NCBI RefSeq assembly: GCF_007680605.1
Contig: NZ_VEIO01000008.1
Location: 124,001-188,000, forward strand
Reading direction: 5' to 3'
DNA length: 64,000 bases
Origin: Paenibacillus xylanexedens
Lineage (GTDB): Bacteria; Bacillota; Bacilli; Paenibacillales; Paenibacillaceae
Each line of letters opens with the position of its first letter. The first letter of the stretch is position 1. The notes beneath the pieces are model-generated. The model saw only the letters and a program-made list of their open reading frames with translations, had not been told where the DNA came from and searched no databases. This document shows positions 8,258 to 17,635 of the stretch, piece after piece. A program made the position numbers and the translations under genes.

Positions 8258-8323
8258 AAAAAGCTTGTGAATCCCCTGCACATTCGCATTCGTGATGCGC
8301 TTCGCAGAAGAACCAAAAGCTTT
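8258..8323 (-). terminator. Possible terminator of the cnt operon
   Basis: Outer arms AAAAAGCTT (8258-8266) and AAAAGCTTT (8315-8323) flank an inner CGCAT/ATGCG hairpin, with a T-rich tract on the minus strand beyond. The long loop makes this only moderately convincing. Positions 8324-8495 hold short AT-rich near-repeats (TTTGTAACT type) and no gene. Confidence 0.4.
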
Positions 8324-8495
8324 ATCTGTAACTCTTTATTTGTAACTATTCATTTGTAATTCTCTAGCTGTATCTCTTCATCTCTAGCTCTTTTTGCATA
8401 ATCCTATTTCTTGCGACCTGTAATGCCTACTTTACCTTCTCCAATACTTTTATCTAAATCTACACCGTACCTTTGTCTTCCTTCTGCCTTCCAAC

Positions 8496-9770
8496 TCAAG
8501 TCACTGGCGCAGTAATAGACTGATTCCCGGCCTCCATCCGCTGTCTGAAAAGTACCACCACGATCAAAGCGGCAACAGAGAGCAATGTACAAACGGTAAA
8601 CATCACGGAATAAGAGCTGATCTGCACCACAACGCCCATCGCCAGCCCGCCTAGTGAAAAACCGAGATCATACGAGGACATAAATATGCCCATAAGCACG
8701 TACCTTGAATCCGCAGGCAATACAAAGGACAAATACGTGGTCAGCGTTGGATACAGTAAAGCCAGCGCAAAACCGCTAAACACCGCAGAAATATACACAA
8801 ATGGCCCCAGCATATCCATCAAGCTAAGCAGCTGTGTCCCCAGTGCGGCAGATAACATCAGACCTGCCATAAGCCACGTATTCCAGCTACCGTCTGACGG
8901 TATTTTTTTACGCAAAATGAATCGGCACAGGATCACCACCAGACCCTGAATCGTCAAAAAGATACCTGCACTCGCTACACCTGTCGATACCATATAGAGC
9001 GGAAGAAACGTCGCTGTGGCTCCAAAAACACAGGAGGCAAACAACATGACCACGCTGCTGACGAGCAGGGGTGTACTGCGCCAGATGCCACTGAACGAGC
9101 GAAGCATATCCCCCAGCGTATACGTTTTGTTCTGCACCGTGCTCTGTGGTAAATCCACCTTGTACCCAAGCAACAAGGGTAATGCCGCCAGTCCAATCAT
9201 CAACAGCGTAAACGCAAGCTCACTGGCGTTTTGCCAGATTTGCACAGCCAGAATCGGGATGACTAGCGAAGGCACCATCGTAAACAAGGTGTACATCGCC
9301 AGGCCTTGCGCACGATCCTTATCCTCCAGTCTTTCTACAATGCCTGCCTGCATCGTCATTGAAAAAAATGCGGTCGCCACGCCCTGCAATGCCCGTAGCC
9401 ACAGGTATGTTTCCACCCCGGATACAATAAACAGTAGCAGCGTCCCGGCATGTAACATCAGCAGCCATCGCATAACCCGGAGCGGTCCATACTTGCCCAG
9501 CAACTGTGCGGCAAATGGTCGGAGCAGCATGCAGGTGAACATGTAACTGCCCATCATCAGACCAATTTCAGCCTGATTTAACCCGGCCGTTTCACTGCGC
9601 AAAGGCAAAATAATCGTCAACGCCGCATTCGCCGCAAAAAACAAAAAAGCCAGTATGTAAAACCCGATAAAGGAAAAAGATACCGGGTCTAATTTTCCAC
9701 TGGATGTTGTTGTTATAGAAGATTTCAATCGTTCATACCTGCTTTCTCTGACACGTACCCACGTACCCAC
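8496..9770 (-). CDS. cntE: MFS exporter, CntE-type, second copy
   Basis: Major facilitator superfamily transporter of about 424 residues with twelve predicted membrane segments. It is a paralogue of the adjacent 399-residue transporter: FIGFYILAFLFFAANAALTI versus FLRLYILVLLYFSANAILNV, and the loop MGSYMFTCMLLRPFA versus MGAYMFTTMFFRPWA. By position at the end of a metallophore operon it is inferred to export the apo-metallophore, as CntE does in Staphylococcus. The start is uncertain: the frame opens at a GTG at 9770 inside an 8-bp tandem repeat (ACGTACCC on the plus strand, about three copies at 9753-9776), and a TTG near 9728 is an alternative. A drug exporter is the other possibility. Confidence 0.82.
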   Translation of the reverse strand: MGTWVRVRESRYERLKSSITTTSSGKLDPVSFSFIGFYILAFLFFAANAALTIILPLRSETAGLNQAEIGLMMGSYMFTCMLLRPFAAQLLGKYGPLRVMRWLLMLHAGTLLLFIVSGVETYLWLRALQGVATAFFSMTMQAGIVERLEDKDRAQGLAMYTLFTMVPSLVIPILAVQIWQNASELAFTLLMIGLAALPLLLGYKVDLPQSTVQNKTYTLGDMLRSFSGIWRSTPLLVSSVVMLFASCVFGATATFLPLYMVSTGVASAGIFLTIQGLVVILCRFILRKKIPSDGSWNTWLMAGLMLSAALGTQLLSLMDMLGPFVYISAVFSGFALALLYPTLTTYLSFVLPADSRYVLMGIFMSSYDLGFSLGGLAMGVVVQISSYSVMFTVCTLLSVAALIVVVLFRQRMEAGNQSITAPVT

Positions 9771-9788
9771 GTTCCCGTTCCCTGGCCG

Positions 9789-10988
9789 TCAGCTCATGAA
9801 GTTCCGGTTAGTCGCTTTACGCCGTTCATAGGCAAAAACGATCATTACCGCTCCTAGAATAGCACAGATCGTGTACATAAATGAATAGGAAGACATGTCA
9901 GCGATTGGCCCCATGACTGCACCACCCAGCGAAATGCCCAAATCAGCCGTCGCAATAAACAAACCCATGAGTACATTGCGGTTCGGCTGAGGCAAAACAA
10001 AGGACAGATACGTCGTGAGCGTTGGATACAAAATGGCTTGAGCGATCCCCATCAGAACTGCACCCGAATAAAAGAAGAGCATACCTCCCGTAACGGAAAA
10101 ACTCACACACTGTGCCGCAACAGCCAGCAACAGCATCGTGGTCATGATAAACGGTGAATGCCACTCCCCGTCCGAAGGAATGCGTTTGCGGAGTGCGATT
10201 CGAGCCAGCACCACTGTACCCGCCTGCAACATCAGGTATACGCCAGCATTGCCGCCAGAAACCTGACTTGCATACAGCGGAATAAATGTAGTGACCGCGC
10301 CAAATACCACCGATGCACTCAGCATCAGCACACTGCAGCGGAACAATAATGGATTTTTTACCAGCTGTCCGAAGGACTCCCACATACTCACGTTCTGCCC
10401 GGATGCATCTGCAGCGGACTGCGGCCCCTCCTTATCTTTCTCCATCTTGGCAGTATAGCCGAAGATCCCGGTACAAACTGCAATCCCGATCAGCACCACT
10501 GTAAAATAATCCATGCCTCCGGTCTGCCAAATGGCTAAAGCCAGCACCGGGCCAACAATGCCAGGAATGTAACTGAACAGCGAATAATAAGAAATGCCCT
10601 GAGAACGGTCTTTCTCCGGTAGTGCATCAATGATGCCCATCTGTAGCGCCATGGAAAAAAAGGCCGTCGATACCCCTTGCAAAATACGGGCAAGCAGATA
10701 ACCGCCAAGTCCTGTAAACGTGTAGAGAATCAGCGCAAACCCATTGATAATCAAAATAATTCGTAACACTTTGATCGGCCTGTGCTTTTGAATAATTTTA
10801 CCTGCCCACGGTCTGAAAAACATCGTTGTAAACATATACGCACCCATAATCAGCCCGATCGTCGTACTGCTCGCACCGAGGAAGGCCCCCTGCAATGGAA
10901 TAATCACATTCAGAATGGCATTGGCACTGAAGTAGAGCAGCACCAAAATGTATAAACGCAAAAAAGGCCATGACATTGCCCCACTCAC
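9789..10988 (-). CDS. cntE: MFS exporter, CntE-type, first copy
   Basis: Major facilitator superfamily transporter of 399 residues with twelve predicted membrane segments and the conserved loop after segment 2 (MFFRPWAGKIIQKHRPIKVLRI). A GTG start at 10988 is supported by AAGGGGGA about 9 nt upstream; an ATG lies four codons further in. It follows cntF by 122 bp and precedes its paralogue by 18 bp. In staphylopine-type loci a single MFS protein exports the metallophore; here there are two, which may form separate exporters or have different cargo. Confidence 0.85.
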   Translation of the reverse strand: MSGAMSWPFLRLYILVLLYFSANAILNVIIPLQGAFLGASSTTIGLIMGAYMFTTMFFRPWAGKIIQKHRPIKVLRIILIINGFALILYTFTGLGGYLLARILQGVSTAFFSMALQMGIIDALPEKDRSQGISYYSLFSYIPGIVGPVLALAIWQTGGMDYFTVVLIGIAVCTGIFGYTAKMEKDKEGPQSAADASGQNVSMWESFGQLVKNPLLFRCSVLMLSASVVFGAVTTFIPLYASQVSGGNAGVYLMLQAGTVVLARIALRKRIPSDGEWHSPFIMTTMLLLAVAAQCVSFSVTGGMLFFYSGAVLMGIAQAILYPTLTTYLSFVLPQPNRNVLMGLFIATADLGISLGGAVMGPIADMSSYSFMYTICAILGAVMIVFAYERRKATNRNFMS

Positions 10989-11110
10989 AACAAATGTTCC
11001 CCCTTACTTATAATGCTCTCCCAACTTGCACACGCAGGCGGCTCCTCCCGCTTCCACTCAAAACACGTCTTTTCCCTTTCAGTCACAACCGTCTCCCCCA
11101 CTTCTCCACG

Positions 11111-11863
11111 CTACAATGAAATGAGATGGCTCAACAATTGTTGCGCATAGTCGGACTGCACATGTTTTAACTGATCAACCGAAACCGTTTCTTCAATCTG
11201 GCCTTCTCTGAAAAAAACAAACCTGTCGCAAATATAAGCTGCCGCCTGAATGTCGTGCGTAATGAAGACATAACTCATCTTGTACAGGCTTTTCAACGAT
11301 TTTAGCAACTGCAAAACCTGAATCTGGACCGACACATCCAGCGAGCTGACCGCTTCGTCCAACACAAGGTACTGCGGTTCTGTCGACACCGCTCTCGCGA
11401 TGCAGACTCGCTGTGCTTCCCCGCCGGACAGCTCATGCGGATACTTAAGACGATAAGATGAGTCCAGTCCAACTTGGGCAAGCAATATATCTACTTTTGC
11501 GTTAATCTGCTGTCCTTGTCCTGACGGTTTGAGTGCCTTCATCGGCTCCATAATCGCATCCTGTACCGTAAGAAACGGATTGATCGAGGAGGTATAGTTT
11601 TGAAAAACCGCGCTGATGCGGCCCCTCCGCACGCGCCGATCTTTCACATCTTTTCCCTCCAGCCGGACGGCGCCGCGATCCGGGCTTTCCAGTCCCAGCA
11701 TCAACCGACCCAGTGTGGATTTGCCGCTGCCGCTTTCGCCAATAATGCCGAGGCATTCACCATGCCGGCATTCCAAGGTCACCTTTTTCAACACTTGCTT
11801 CCGATGCTTAGAGAACAGTCCTCCCTGGACATATGATTTCTCAATCTGCTCTACCGTTAGCAT
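11111..11863 (-). CDS. cntF: ABC transporter ATPase CntF (opine metallophore import)
   Basis: Nickel/peptide-type ABC ATPase of 250 residues, the second of the two ATPases energising uptake of the metal-opine complex. Motifs: Walker A GESGSGKST (about residues 41-49), Q-loop VFQNYTSSINP, signature LSGGEAQR, Walker B YLVLDEA, and the switch His in FITHD. It lacks the long C-terminal oligopeptide domain, as usual for CntF. The ATG at 11863 abuts the TAG stop of cntD, with AGGAGGG upstream, so the two are co-translated. Confidence 0.9.
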   Translation of the reverse strand: MLTVEQIEKSYVQGGLFSKHRKQVLKKVTLECRHGECLGIIGESGSGKSTLGRLMLGLESPDRGAVRLEGKDVKDRRVRRGRISAVFQNYTSSINPFLTVQDAIMEPMKALKPSGQGQQINAKVDILLAQVGLDSSYRLKYPHELSGGEAQRVCIARAVSTEPQYLVLDEAVSSLDVSVQIQVLQLLKSLKSLYKMSYVFITHDIQAAAYICDRFVFFREGQIEETVSVDQLKHVQSDYAQQLLSHLISL

Positions 11864-12673
11864 CTATGATCCCTCCTGCATCAAAGCTTTGAAATGATTG
11901 CTCAGTTCCAACCGGGTAGATACGAGATAGCGGGTATACGCATGTGCAGGCTCCTGCAAAACAGACTGCATGCTACCCTGCTCCACAATCTTGCCGTCTT
12001 TCATGACCATCACCTCATCCGCGATCTTCTGCACAACCCCGAGATCATGGGAGATAAAAATCATGGAGCACCCCATGCGTTCACGCAACTGAATCAGCTG
12101 CTCCAGCACTTCGTACTGGGAGATCGTGTCCAGCGCCGTGGTTGGCTCATCCGCAATAATCAGATCCGGTTCGAGCACAAGAGCGAGCGCAATCATGATT
12201 CGTTGCAACATACCGCCAGACAGTTGATGGGGATATTTGTTCAGAATTTCTGTGGGATTTCGGAGCATAACACTCTCCATCGCCTGCTGCATTCTCCGCT
12301 CCAGTTCACGGTTATTCCAATGGTAATGCGTCTGCAACGTCTCCCGGATATGTACACCGATTACACAGGAAGGATCGAATGCACTCATACCCTGCTGCAA
12401 AATCATACACAGCTGCTTGCCTCTTCGACGCCGCATCTCCTTTTCGGAGAGCTGATTCAGATCTGTGCCCTGAAACAGCATCTTTCCCGATTGGCGCATA
12501 TTAGGCTTATTCAGCCGCATCAACGCTCTGCATGTGACTGATTTGCCGCTGCCGCTCTCCCCAACAATCGCCATGCAGCTCCCTTGCCGCACCGTAAATG
12601 AACTGTCATGAACAATGGCCTGATTGGTATGCGTATCCCACACTTTCAGATGCTCAACCTCGACTATATTCAT
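11864..12673 (-). CDS. cntD: ABC transporter ATPase CntD (opine metallophore import)
   Basis: Nickel/peptide-type ABC ATPase of 269 residues. Motifs: Walker A GESGSGKSVTCRALM (about residues 38-52), Q-loop ILQQGMSAFDP, signature LSGGMLQR, Walker B LIIADEPTTALD, and switch His in FISHDLGVV. The start lies 20 bp inside cntC with GAAAGGCGG upstream. It forms the ATPase pair with CntF for the permeases CntB and CntC. Confidence 0.9.
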   Translation of the reverse strand: MNIVEVEHLKVWDTHTNQAIVHDSSFTVRQGSCMAIVGESGSGKSVTCRALMRLNKPNMRQSGKMLFQGTDLNQLSEKEMRRRRGKQLCMILQQGMSAFDPSCVIGVHIRETLQTHYHWNNRELERRMQQAMESVMLRNPTEILNKYPHQLSGGMLQRIMIALALVLEPDLIIADEPTTALDTISQYEVLEQLIQLRERMGCSMIFISHDLGVVQKIADEVMVMKDGKIVEQGSMQSVLQEPAHAYTRYLVSTRLELSNHFKALMQEGS

Positions 12674-13550
12674 AGGCCGCCTTTCTCACCTCTCTTTCAC
12701 GAGATCTATCCCGCTTGCCTGGAGAGGTCATTAATTTCGGGTCCAGTGCCACCTGAAGTGCATCTGATAAAAAGTTAAAAGCCGATACCACCACAACGAT
12801 CGCAAGCCCCGGTGCAAGCATCAATTCCGGCCTGGAGAACATGACTTCTCTCGCCTCATTCAGCATCATTCCCCACTCTGCATGGGGTGCCTGAATGCCC
12901 AGTCCCAGAAAGGAAAGCCCCGACACCTGCAGCATCATGGAACACATCGCGCCACTGGAGATTACCGCGATATCGGCAAAGGTTACCGGAATGATGTGAC
13001 GTGTAATGATGGTTAGGCTCGGTATACCCGAAGCTTTGGCGAATTTCACATAATCCATGTCCGAGAATTGCATCACGGATGTACGGATGACACGCGCAAA
13101 CCAGGCCCATTTCATACAGACAAACGCGATCAGAATATTTTCAAGCCCCGCGCCCAAAATACCAACCACCGCCAGCGTCATCACATATCCGGGAAAAGAC
13201 AGCATAATGTCACAGATTCGCATCAACCACGCATCCACTTTGCCTTTGAAATACCCTGCCACAAATCCCGCCGCCGCACCAATCAGTACCGAGAAACCGA
13301 GTGCCGCCAGCACCCATAACACACTCGGACGGATACCGTAGATCATTCTGGATAAGACACATCGACCAAGATGATCATTGCCTAACAGATAGGGCCAGGA
13401 AGGTGAGGCATAGCGCAGTTTCATGTTGACGGCTCCGGGGTCGTGAGGGGCAACGAGAGGCGCACAGATCCCCAGAACAAGGGTCACGACAATAACGGCC
13501 AGCGAGGTCACGGCAAGTTTGTCACGGCTCAGATTTTTGAATAGTCGCAT
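12654..13550 (-). CDS. cntC: ABC transporter permease CntC (opine metallophore import)
   Basis: DppC/NikC-type permease of 298 residues. It has an N-terminal membrane helix (residues about 12-34, LAVTSLAVIVVTLVLGICAPLV), the periplasmic loop with YLLGNDHLGRCVLSRMIYG, five further membrane segments and the EAA loop (YVKFAKASGIPSLTIITRHIIP). The C-terminus is long and strongly charged (KRDRSREREVRKAAYEYSRG). Its start shares one base with the cntB stop (TGATG). Confidence 0.9.
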   Translation of the reverse strand: MRLFKNLSRDKLAVTSLAVIVVTLVLGICAPLVAPHDPGAVNMKLRYASPSWPYLLGNDHLGRCVLSRMIYGIRPSVLWVLAALGFSVLIGAAAGFVAGYFKGKVDAWLMRICDIMLSFPGYVMTLAVVGILGAGLENILIAFVCMKWAWFARVIRTSVMQFSDMDYVKFAKASGIPSLTIITRHIIPVTFADIAVISSGAMCSMMLQVSGLSFLGLGIQAPHAEWGMMLNEAREVMFSRPELMLAPGLAIVVVVSAFNFLSDALQVALDPKLMTSPGKRDRSREREVRKAAYEYSRG

Positions 13551-14482
13551 CAGATTTCCTTTCTTAAACGCGGATTCAGCGCTGCATTGATCATGTCCGA
13601 AAGCATGTTAAATAACACAAACGTTACCGCCAAAATAAGCACATACGCCTGAATGATGGGAAAATCCCGACTCAGAATCGACTTTACACTCAGCCGGCCA
13701 AGCCCTGGCCATGCAAATACATTTTCAATGACAACGGTACTTCCCAGTACTATCGGAATCGCCATGCAGAAGATCGACACCGCGACTTGTAAGGAGTTAC
13801 GCAGGATATGCAGCATGACCTTCCGCTCGCTAAGGCCGCTCGCTCGCGCATATAACACATAATCCTCATTCATGTTGCTCAGCATTGCACTGCGTACGGT
13901 TCGAAAATAAATGCCCGTATAACTGACCGTGATCACCAGCACAGGCAGAATGTAGCTGCGATAAGAGTCCATGCCACTGGTCGGCAGCAGGTCGAGTTTC
14001 ACCGAAAAATACCAGATCAGGATGGCCGCAAGCCAATAAGACGGCATCGCTGTCAGGAAAAAGGAAATACCTCTAACCGATTGATCCAGCATCTTCCCTT
14101 CTTTCAGGGCGCAGAGAACACCAAGCCCTATGGATAACAGGATGATGAAGACGGAGGATACCAGCGTAAGCTTTAACGTGTTCAGTAACGCCGGCCCGAT
14201 TAATGACCACACGGACTCACCGGACACGTAAGAATATCCAAAGTCAAACTGCACAACGGCCGCCATCCAGTCCATATAACGAACGAGGAAAGGCTGGTTA
14301 AAACCCAGCGCTTCATTCGTTTGAGCGATCAGTTCATCGGTGATCTGCGGTACATCCTGAGCCTGCAGGACTACGACAGCCGGGTCGAGCGGGGAAAGAT
14401 TGATCAACAGAAAAGTAATCAACGAAATAACGACCAGCAAAGGGATGGTCAGCAGCAGTCGTTTGGCAATATAACTTCCCAT
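13550..14482 (-). CDS. cntB: ABC transporter permease CntB (opine metallophore import)
   Basis: DppB/NikB-type permease of 310 residues. It has the typical N-terminal helix (LLLTIPLLVVISLITFLLINLSP), six membrane segments and the EAA loop (YVLYARASGLSERKVMLHILRN), followed by VIENVFAWPGLGRLSVKSILSRDFPIIQ, the conserved NikB/DppB C-terminal signature. Its ATG is 12 bp after cntA with a GGGGGAGGG ribosome binding site. It pairs with CntC in the membrane. Confidence 0.9.
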   Translation of the reverse strand: MGSYIAKRLLLTIPLLVVISLITFLLINLSPLDPAVVVLQAQDVPQITDELIAQTNEALGFNQPFLVRYMDWMAAVVQFDFGYSYVSGESVWSLIGPALLNTLKLTLVSSVFIILLSIGLGVLCALKEGKMLDQSVRGISFFLTAMPSYWLAAILIWYFSVKLDLLPTSGMDSYRSYILPVLVITVSYTGIYFRTVRSAMLSNMNEDYVLYARASGLSERKVMLHILRNSLQVAVSIFCMAIPIVLGSTVVIENVFAWPGLGRLSVKSILSRDFPIIQAYVLILAVTFVLFNMLSDMINAALNPRLRKEI

Positions 14483-14494
14483 ATCCCTCCCCCT

Positions 14495-16150
14495 CTACTC
14501 GAATTTCATCTTTTCAAACGGCAATTCATACTGTGTCTGTTTAAAGGTAATGCCTTGCAGACGTTTCGGAGCAACAATGGTGACACGCCCGTTCGTAAGC
14601 GGGATGAACACCGCTTCATCATGTACGATGTTTAAAATATCCGCATAAAGTGCTTTTCTCGATTCTCCATGTTGAGATGCAGTTGTTGAGTCATCGTCGG
14701 TCGAGCTCATCACCTGATCGATTTTCCGGTACAGTTCATCCGCTTCGGCGATACCGCTTGTCGTATGTTTGTATGCTGAATCCGATGTAAATGCGGCGAT
14801 GGTGCTCTGCGGGTCATACGCCAGTCCCCAGGTCTGGTTGAACAACAGGTCATATTCCCCCGTCGCTCTTCGGTTCGCAATGGAAGAGGACTCCTCGCCT
14901 GTCAGATCCAGTTCCATACCGATCTCTTTCATTGCATACTGGATGAACTCCGCCTGCATTTTCTGAGAGGACGAGTTGCTGTCATAATACAGTTTCATCG
15001 CTAAAGGTTGGCCGTTCTTTGTACGCACCGTCTTGCCCTCTGCCAAAGTCCAGCCTGCCTGATCCAGCAGACGTTTGGCGGCTTCCGGATCATACGTTCG
15101 AACCTTTAGATCGACATTGGCGTAGTTCACATTCGATGAAAACAACGTACTCGCTACCGTCTGCGTGCCATTGAAAATATCCTTGCTGATCGTCTCCCGA
15201 TCGATACCGATCCATAATGCTTCCCGCACAGCCTTTTCGTGAACCGGGCTGTTCTGCCTGCTGCTATTCGCCACAATCATGGCCGTGTTCATCGCATCAC
15301 TTCGCACCACCTGATACTCGCCGGATGCAGCCAGCTGATCCATCGCTTCTACGTCAATGCTGTCTGCCCCGCGGTCATCCGTGAAGACAAAGTTGATCTC
15401 CCCTTTTTGCAGTGCCAAATAGGTCGTTTCTCCGGCCGGAAGCACTTTGGCCGTGATTTTCTGAATGGCAGGCACACCGCCCCAGTATTCCGCATTGGCT
15501 TCAAAGGTGGCATTTTCTTCGACCTTGTGCCCGATTAACTTGTACGGCCCAGTCCCATGGAAACCGTTCACTCCGTCCCTGGTTCCACCATTTTTGAAAT
15601 CCTTTGGTGAGATAAAGACATACGGCCTGGTCATGGACAACTCCACGAGCGTCGGATAATAGGCATCGGACAGATCCAACTCCACGGTGTATTCGTCCTT
15701 CACTTTGACATCCTTCAGCTTGGTGGAGAGCTTGATCCAGGCATGTTTCTCGGCATTGGCCTGAACCGCTTCGATATTCTGTTTGACCGCTTCGGCGTTA
15801 AATGGCTCGCCGTCATGGAACTTCACCCCTTTGCGCAGATGAAAGGTGTACGTTTTGCCGTCATTGGAGATGTCCCATGATTCAGCCAGCAAGGGTTTGA
15901 TTCCCTCAGCCGTGTTCTCGACCAGAGATTCATACACCATGCCTTGCGCAGGCATCGAGCCTGTGTACAGATGTGGGTTCATATCATTAATATCTTTCGC
16001 GGAAGCATAGATAATTTCATTGTTGATCTTACTGACTGATGATGCCGCTTGGCTGTTCTCCTTGGTGGCCTTCTGAGCACAGCCCGATATCATCGCAATG
16101 ACAGCGACCATTGTTATAATGCGTGTAAAAGTACGCCTTTTTCTCACCAT
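14495..16150 (-). CDS. cntA: Metal-opine-binding lipoprotein CntA
   Basis: Family 5 solute-binding lipoprotein of 551 residues that would capture the metal-loaded metallophore outside the cell. The signal peptide runs to the lipobox MISGC (Cys about residue 24). The SBP_bac_5 signature is DISNDGKTYTFHLRKGVKFHDGEPFNAEAV (about residues 90-118). AAGGAGGAACT precedes the ATG. It is placed between the biosynthesis genes and cntBCDF, as in staphylopine loci. A nickel/peptide binder is the generic alternative, but linkage to cntKLM makes the CntA role likely. Confidence 0.9.
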   Translation of the reverse strand: MVRKRRTFTRIITMVAVIAMISGCAQKATKENSQAASSVSKINNEIIYASAKDINDMNPHLYTGSMPAQGMVYESLVENTAEGIKPLLAESWDISNDGKTYTFHLRKGVKFHDGEPFNAEAVKQNIEAVQANAEKHAWIKLSTKLKDVKVKDEYTVELDLSDAYYPTLVELSMTRPYVFISPKDFKNGGTRDGVNGFHGTGPYKLIGHKVEENATFEANAEYWGGVPAIQKITAKVLPAGETTYLALQKGEINFVFTDDRGADSIDVEAMDQLAASGEYQVVRSDAMNTAMIVANSSRQNSPVHEKAVREALWIGIDRETISKDIFNGTQTVASTLFSSNVNYANVDLKVRTYDPEAAKRLLDQAGWTLAEGKTVRTKNGQPLAMKLYYDSNSSSQKMQAEFIQYAMKEIGMELDLTGEESSSIANRRATGEYDLLFNQTWGLAYDPQSTIAAFTSDSAYKHTTSGIAEADELYRKIDQVMSSTDDDSTTASQHGESRKALYADILNIVHDEAVFIPLTNGRVTIVAPKRLQGITFKQTQYELPFEKMKFE

Positions 16151-16281
16151 AGTTCCTCCTTGATAAACAAATAAGATTCAAGCAGATCATTGCTTGTTAC
16201 TGCATGCCACTTCGATTGCAGTACCGTCTTGCGATGTGACTTTCTTTCCTAAAGCTTTCAGCTCTGCTTCTTCAGCTATAT

Positions 16282-17583
16282 TTAGACCTTACTGCCCGTA
16301 AGTCCGTTACAGATCATGCGAACATCCTGCGCAAACGACTGGATCACAAAGGCGGTCGACAGGCGCTGATCTGGATGTGTACGCGTCACTTCCTGAAGCT
16401 TTGCTTCATATGTGGCAATGAAATGATCTATCGTTGGACAGGCGACATTCACATGTCTCGCGATGCCCTGAATCATTTTGATGCGGTAATAGTCTTCCTT
16501 GGGCATTCTCGGAACGTCGAGTTCACCCTCGCGGTTTATAAATATTTGTCGGAACGGCACAGCCGAGAAGTCAAAATATGTGCCAGCAGCATTCGGCTCC
16601 GAGAACGGATCAATCAATAATGAGGCGTACCGTATGTATAATAAATACTCCTGATGGATGGCCTCTAATCGATCAAATTGCTCGATATCCTGACGTGATA
16701 AACTCTCTAATCGCACCGGATAATTGTCATCCGTCATAAACTGCAGCAGGTTCACTCCCTGAATATGAAGTCTGTCTGTAATCTGCTCGATCTCCTGCCA
16801 CTGTGACCGCATACTACAAATGAGCTTGGGTGTAATCGGCCCTTCGGGATAAAGCTTATAAACATATTTTTGAACACCTTGCTCACCAAAAATGGCCTCT
16901 AGCGAAAATTCGTTCATAAACAACGGTGGGTGTACGTACAGCGAAATATTCCTTGTTTCGGCTTCCAGTGGAGAAGACATGACGGCGAGTGAAATATGCA
17001 ACCGCTGGAATAAATCGCTTAATTGCCGTACATAGGTTGAAGAGGGAACCGTGGAGCCAATGTAAACCTTCTTTTTGACCCCCGTGGTGATCACTTCATT
17101 CGACGGTTGTTCATGCATCCAGCGAGTATCGCCCAAGTAGGTGGAAAAGCTGATGATTTCCGGGAAAGCATTCCGCTCAAGCAAATACTGACTCACCAGG
17201 AGACTGGAACCAAAGGTAGGGGAAACCAAAATAACGTATTTCAGTTGTTTGATGAACTCATCATTGATTTCTTGGAGTACATCGATATAAGCATCCGTGG
17301 TGACTGCCAATATTAGTGTATCCCACTCCCCTTCAAGGGTGTTGAATCCTTTAAATACTTGATCCACCGTACATCCCCCGGCGAAGGGTCGATGCTTCTC
17401 ATTTTGAATCGTCACCTGAACCTGTTGCTGGCTCTGTTCCAGTGATGCAAAGAACGATGCTGACCGCACCGATTGCCTGCCCGCCATACCCACATGACAG
17501 CCCAGATGAATTTTCAAGATTACCGCAAGCTGAATGGACACAGGACCCGTGCCGCATAACAGAACTTTTTCAACGCCGTCCAT
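16282..17583 (-). CDS. cntM: Opine metallophore dehydrogenase CntM
   Basis: Cytosolic NAD(P)H-dependent enzyme of 433 residues that completes the metallophore by reductive condensation of the CntL product with a 2-oxo acid. The N-terminal Rossmann motif is LLCGTGPVSIQLAV (residues 8-21). The segment SFSTYLGDTRW (about 146-155) lies where the keto-acid specificity residue of characterised CntM enzymes is expected; Asp152 is present. The middle and C-terminal domain has AETRNISLYVHPPLFMNEFSL, typical of the family. It lies 53 bp downstream of cntL. From memory of the literature, Asp at the specificity position goes with pyruvate and Ala with 2-oxoglutarate; see findings. Confidence 0.9.
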   Translation of the reverse strand: MDGVEKVLLCGTGPVSIQLAVILKIHLGCHVGMAGRQSVRSASFFASLEQSQQQVQVTIQNEKHRPFAGGCTVDQVFKGFNTLEGEWDTLILAVTTDAYIDVLQEINDEFIKQLKYVILVSPTFGSSLLVSQYLLERNAFPEIISFSTYLGDTRWMHEQPSNEVITTGVKKKVYIGSTVPSSTYVRQLSDLFQRLHISLAVMSSPLEAETRNISLYVHPPLFMNEFSLEAIFGEQGVQKYVYKLYPEGPITPKLICSMRSQWQEIEQITDRLHIQGVNLLQFMTDDNYPVRLESLSRQDIEQFDRLEAIHQEYLLYIRYASLLIDPFSEPNAAGTYFDFSAVPFRQIFINREGELDVPRMPKEDYYRIKMIQGIARHVNVACPTIDHFIATYEAKLQEVTRTHPDQRLSTAFVIQSFAQDVRMICNGLTGSKV

Positions 17584-17635
17584 ACATACCTCCCTGTAAA
17601 CAAATTATAGACCCAATTACACTTCACTCGACGTC

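Noticed and set aside
8111..8495. Riboswitch upstream of the CobW GTPase
   Set aside because: The promoter and Zur box leave only about 75 nt of leader, with no conserved riboswitch core visible.
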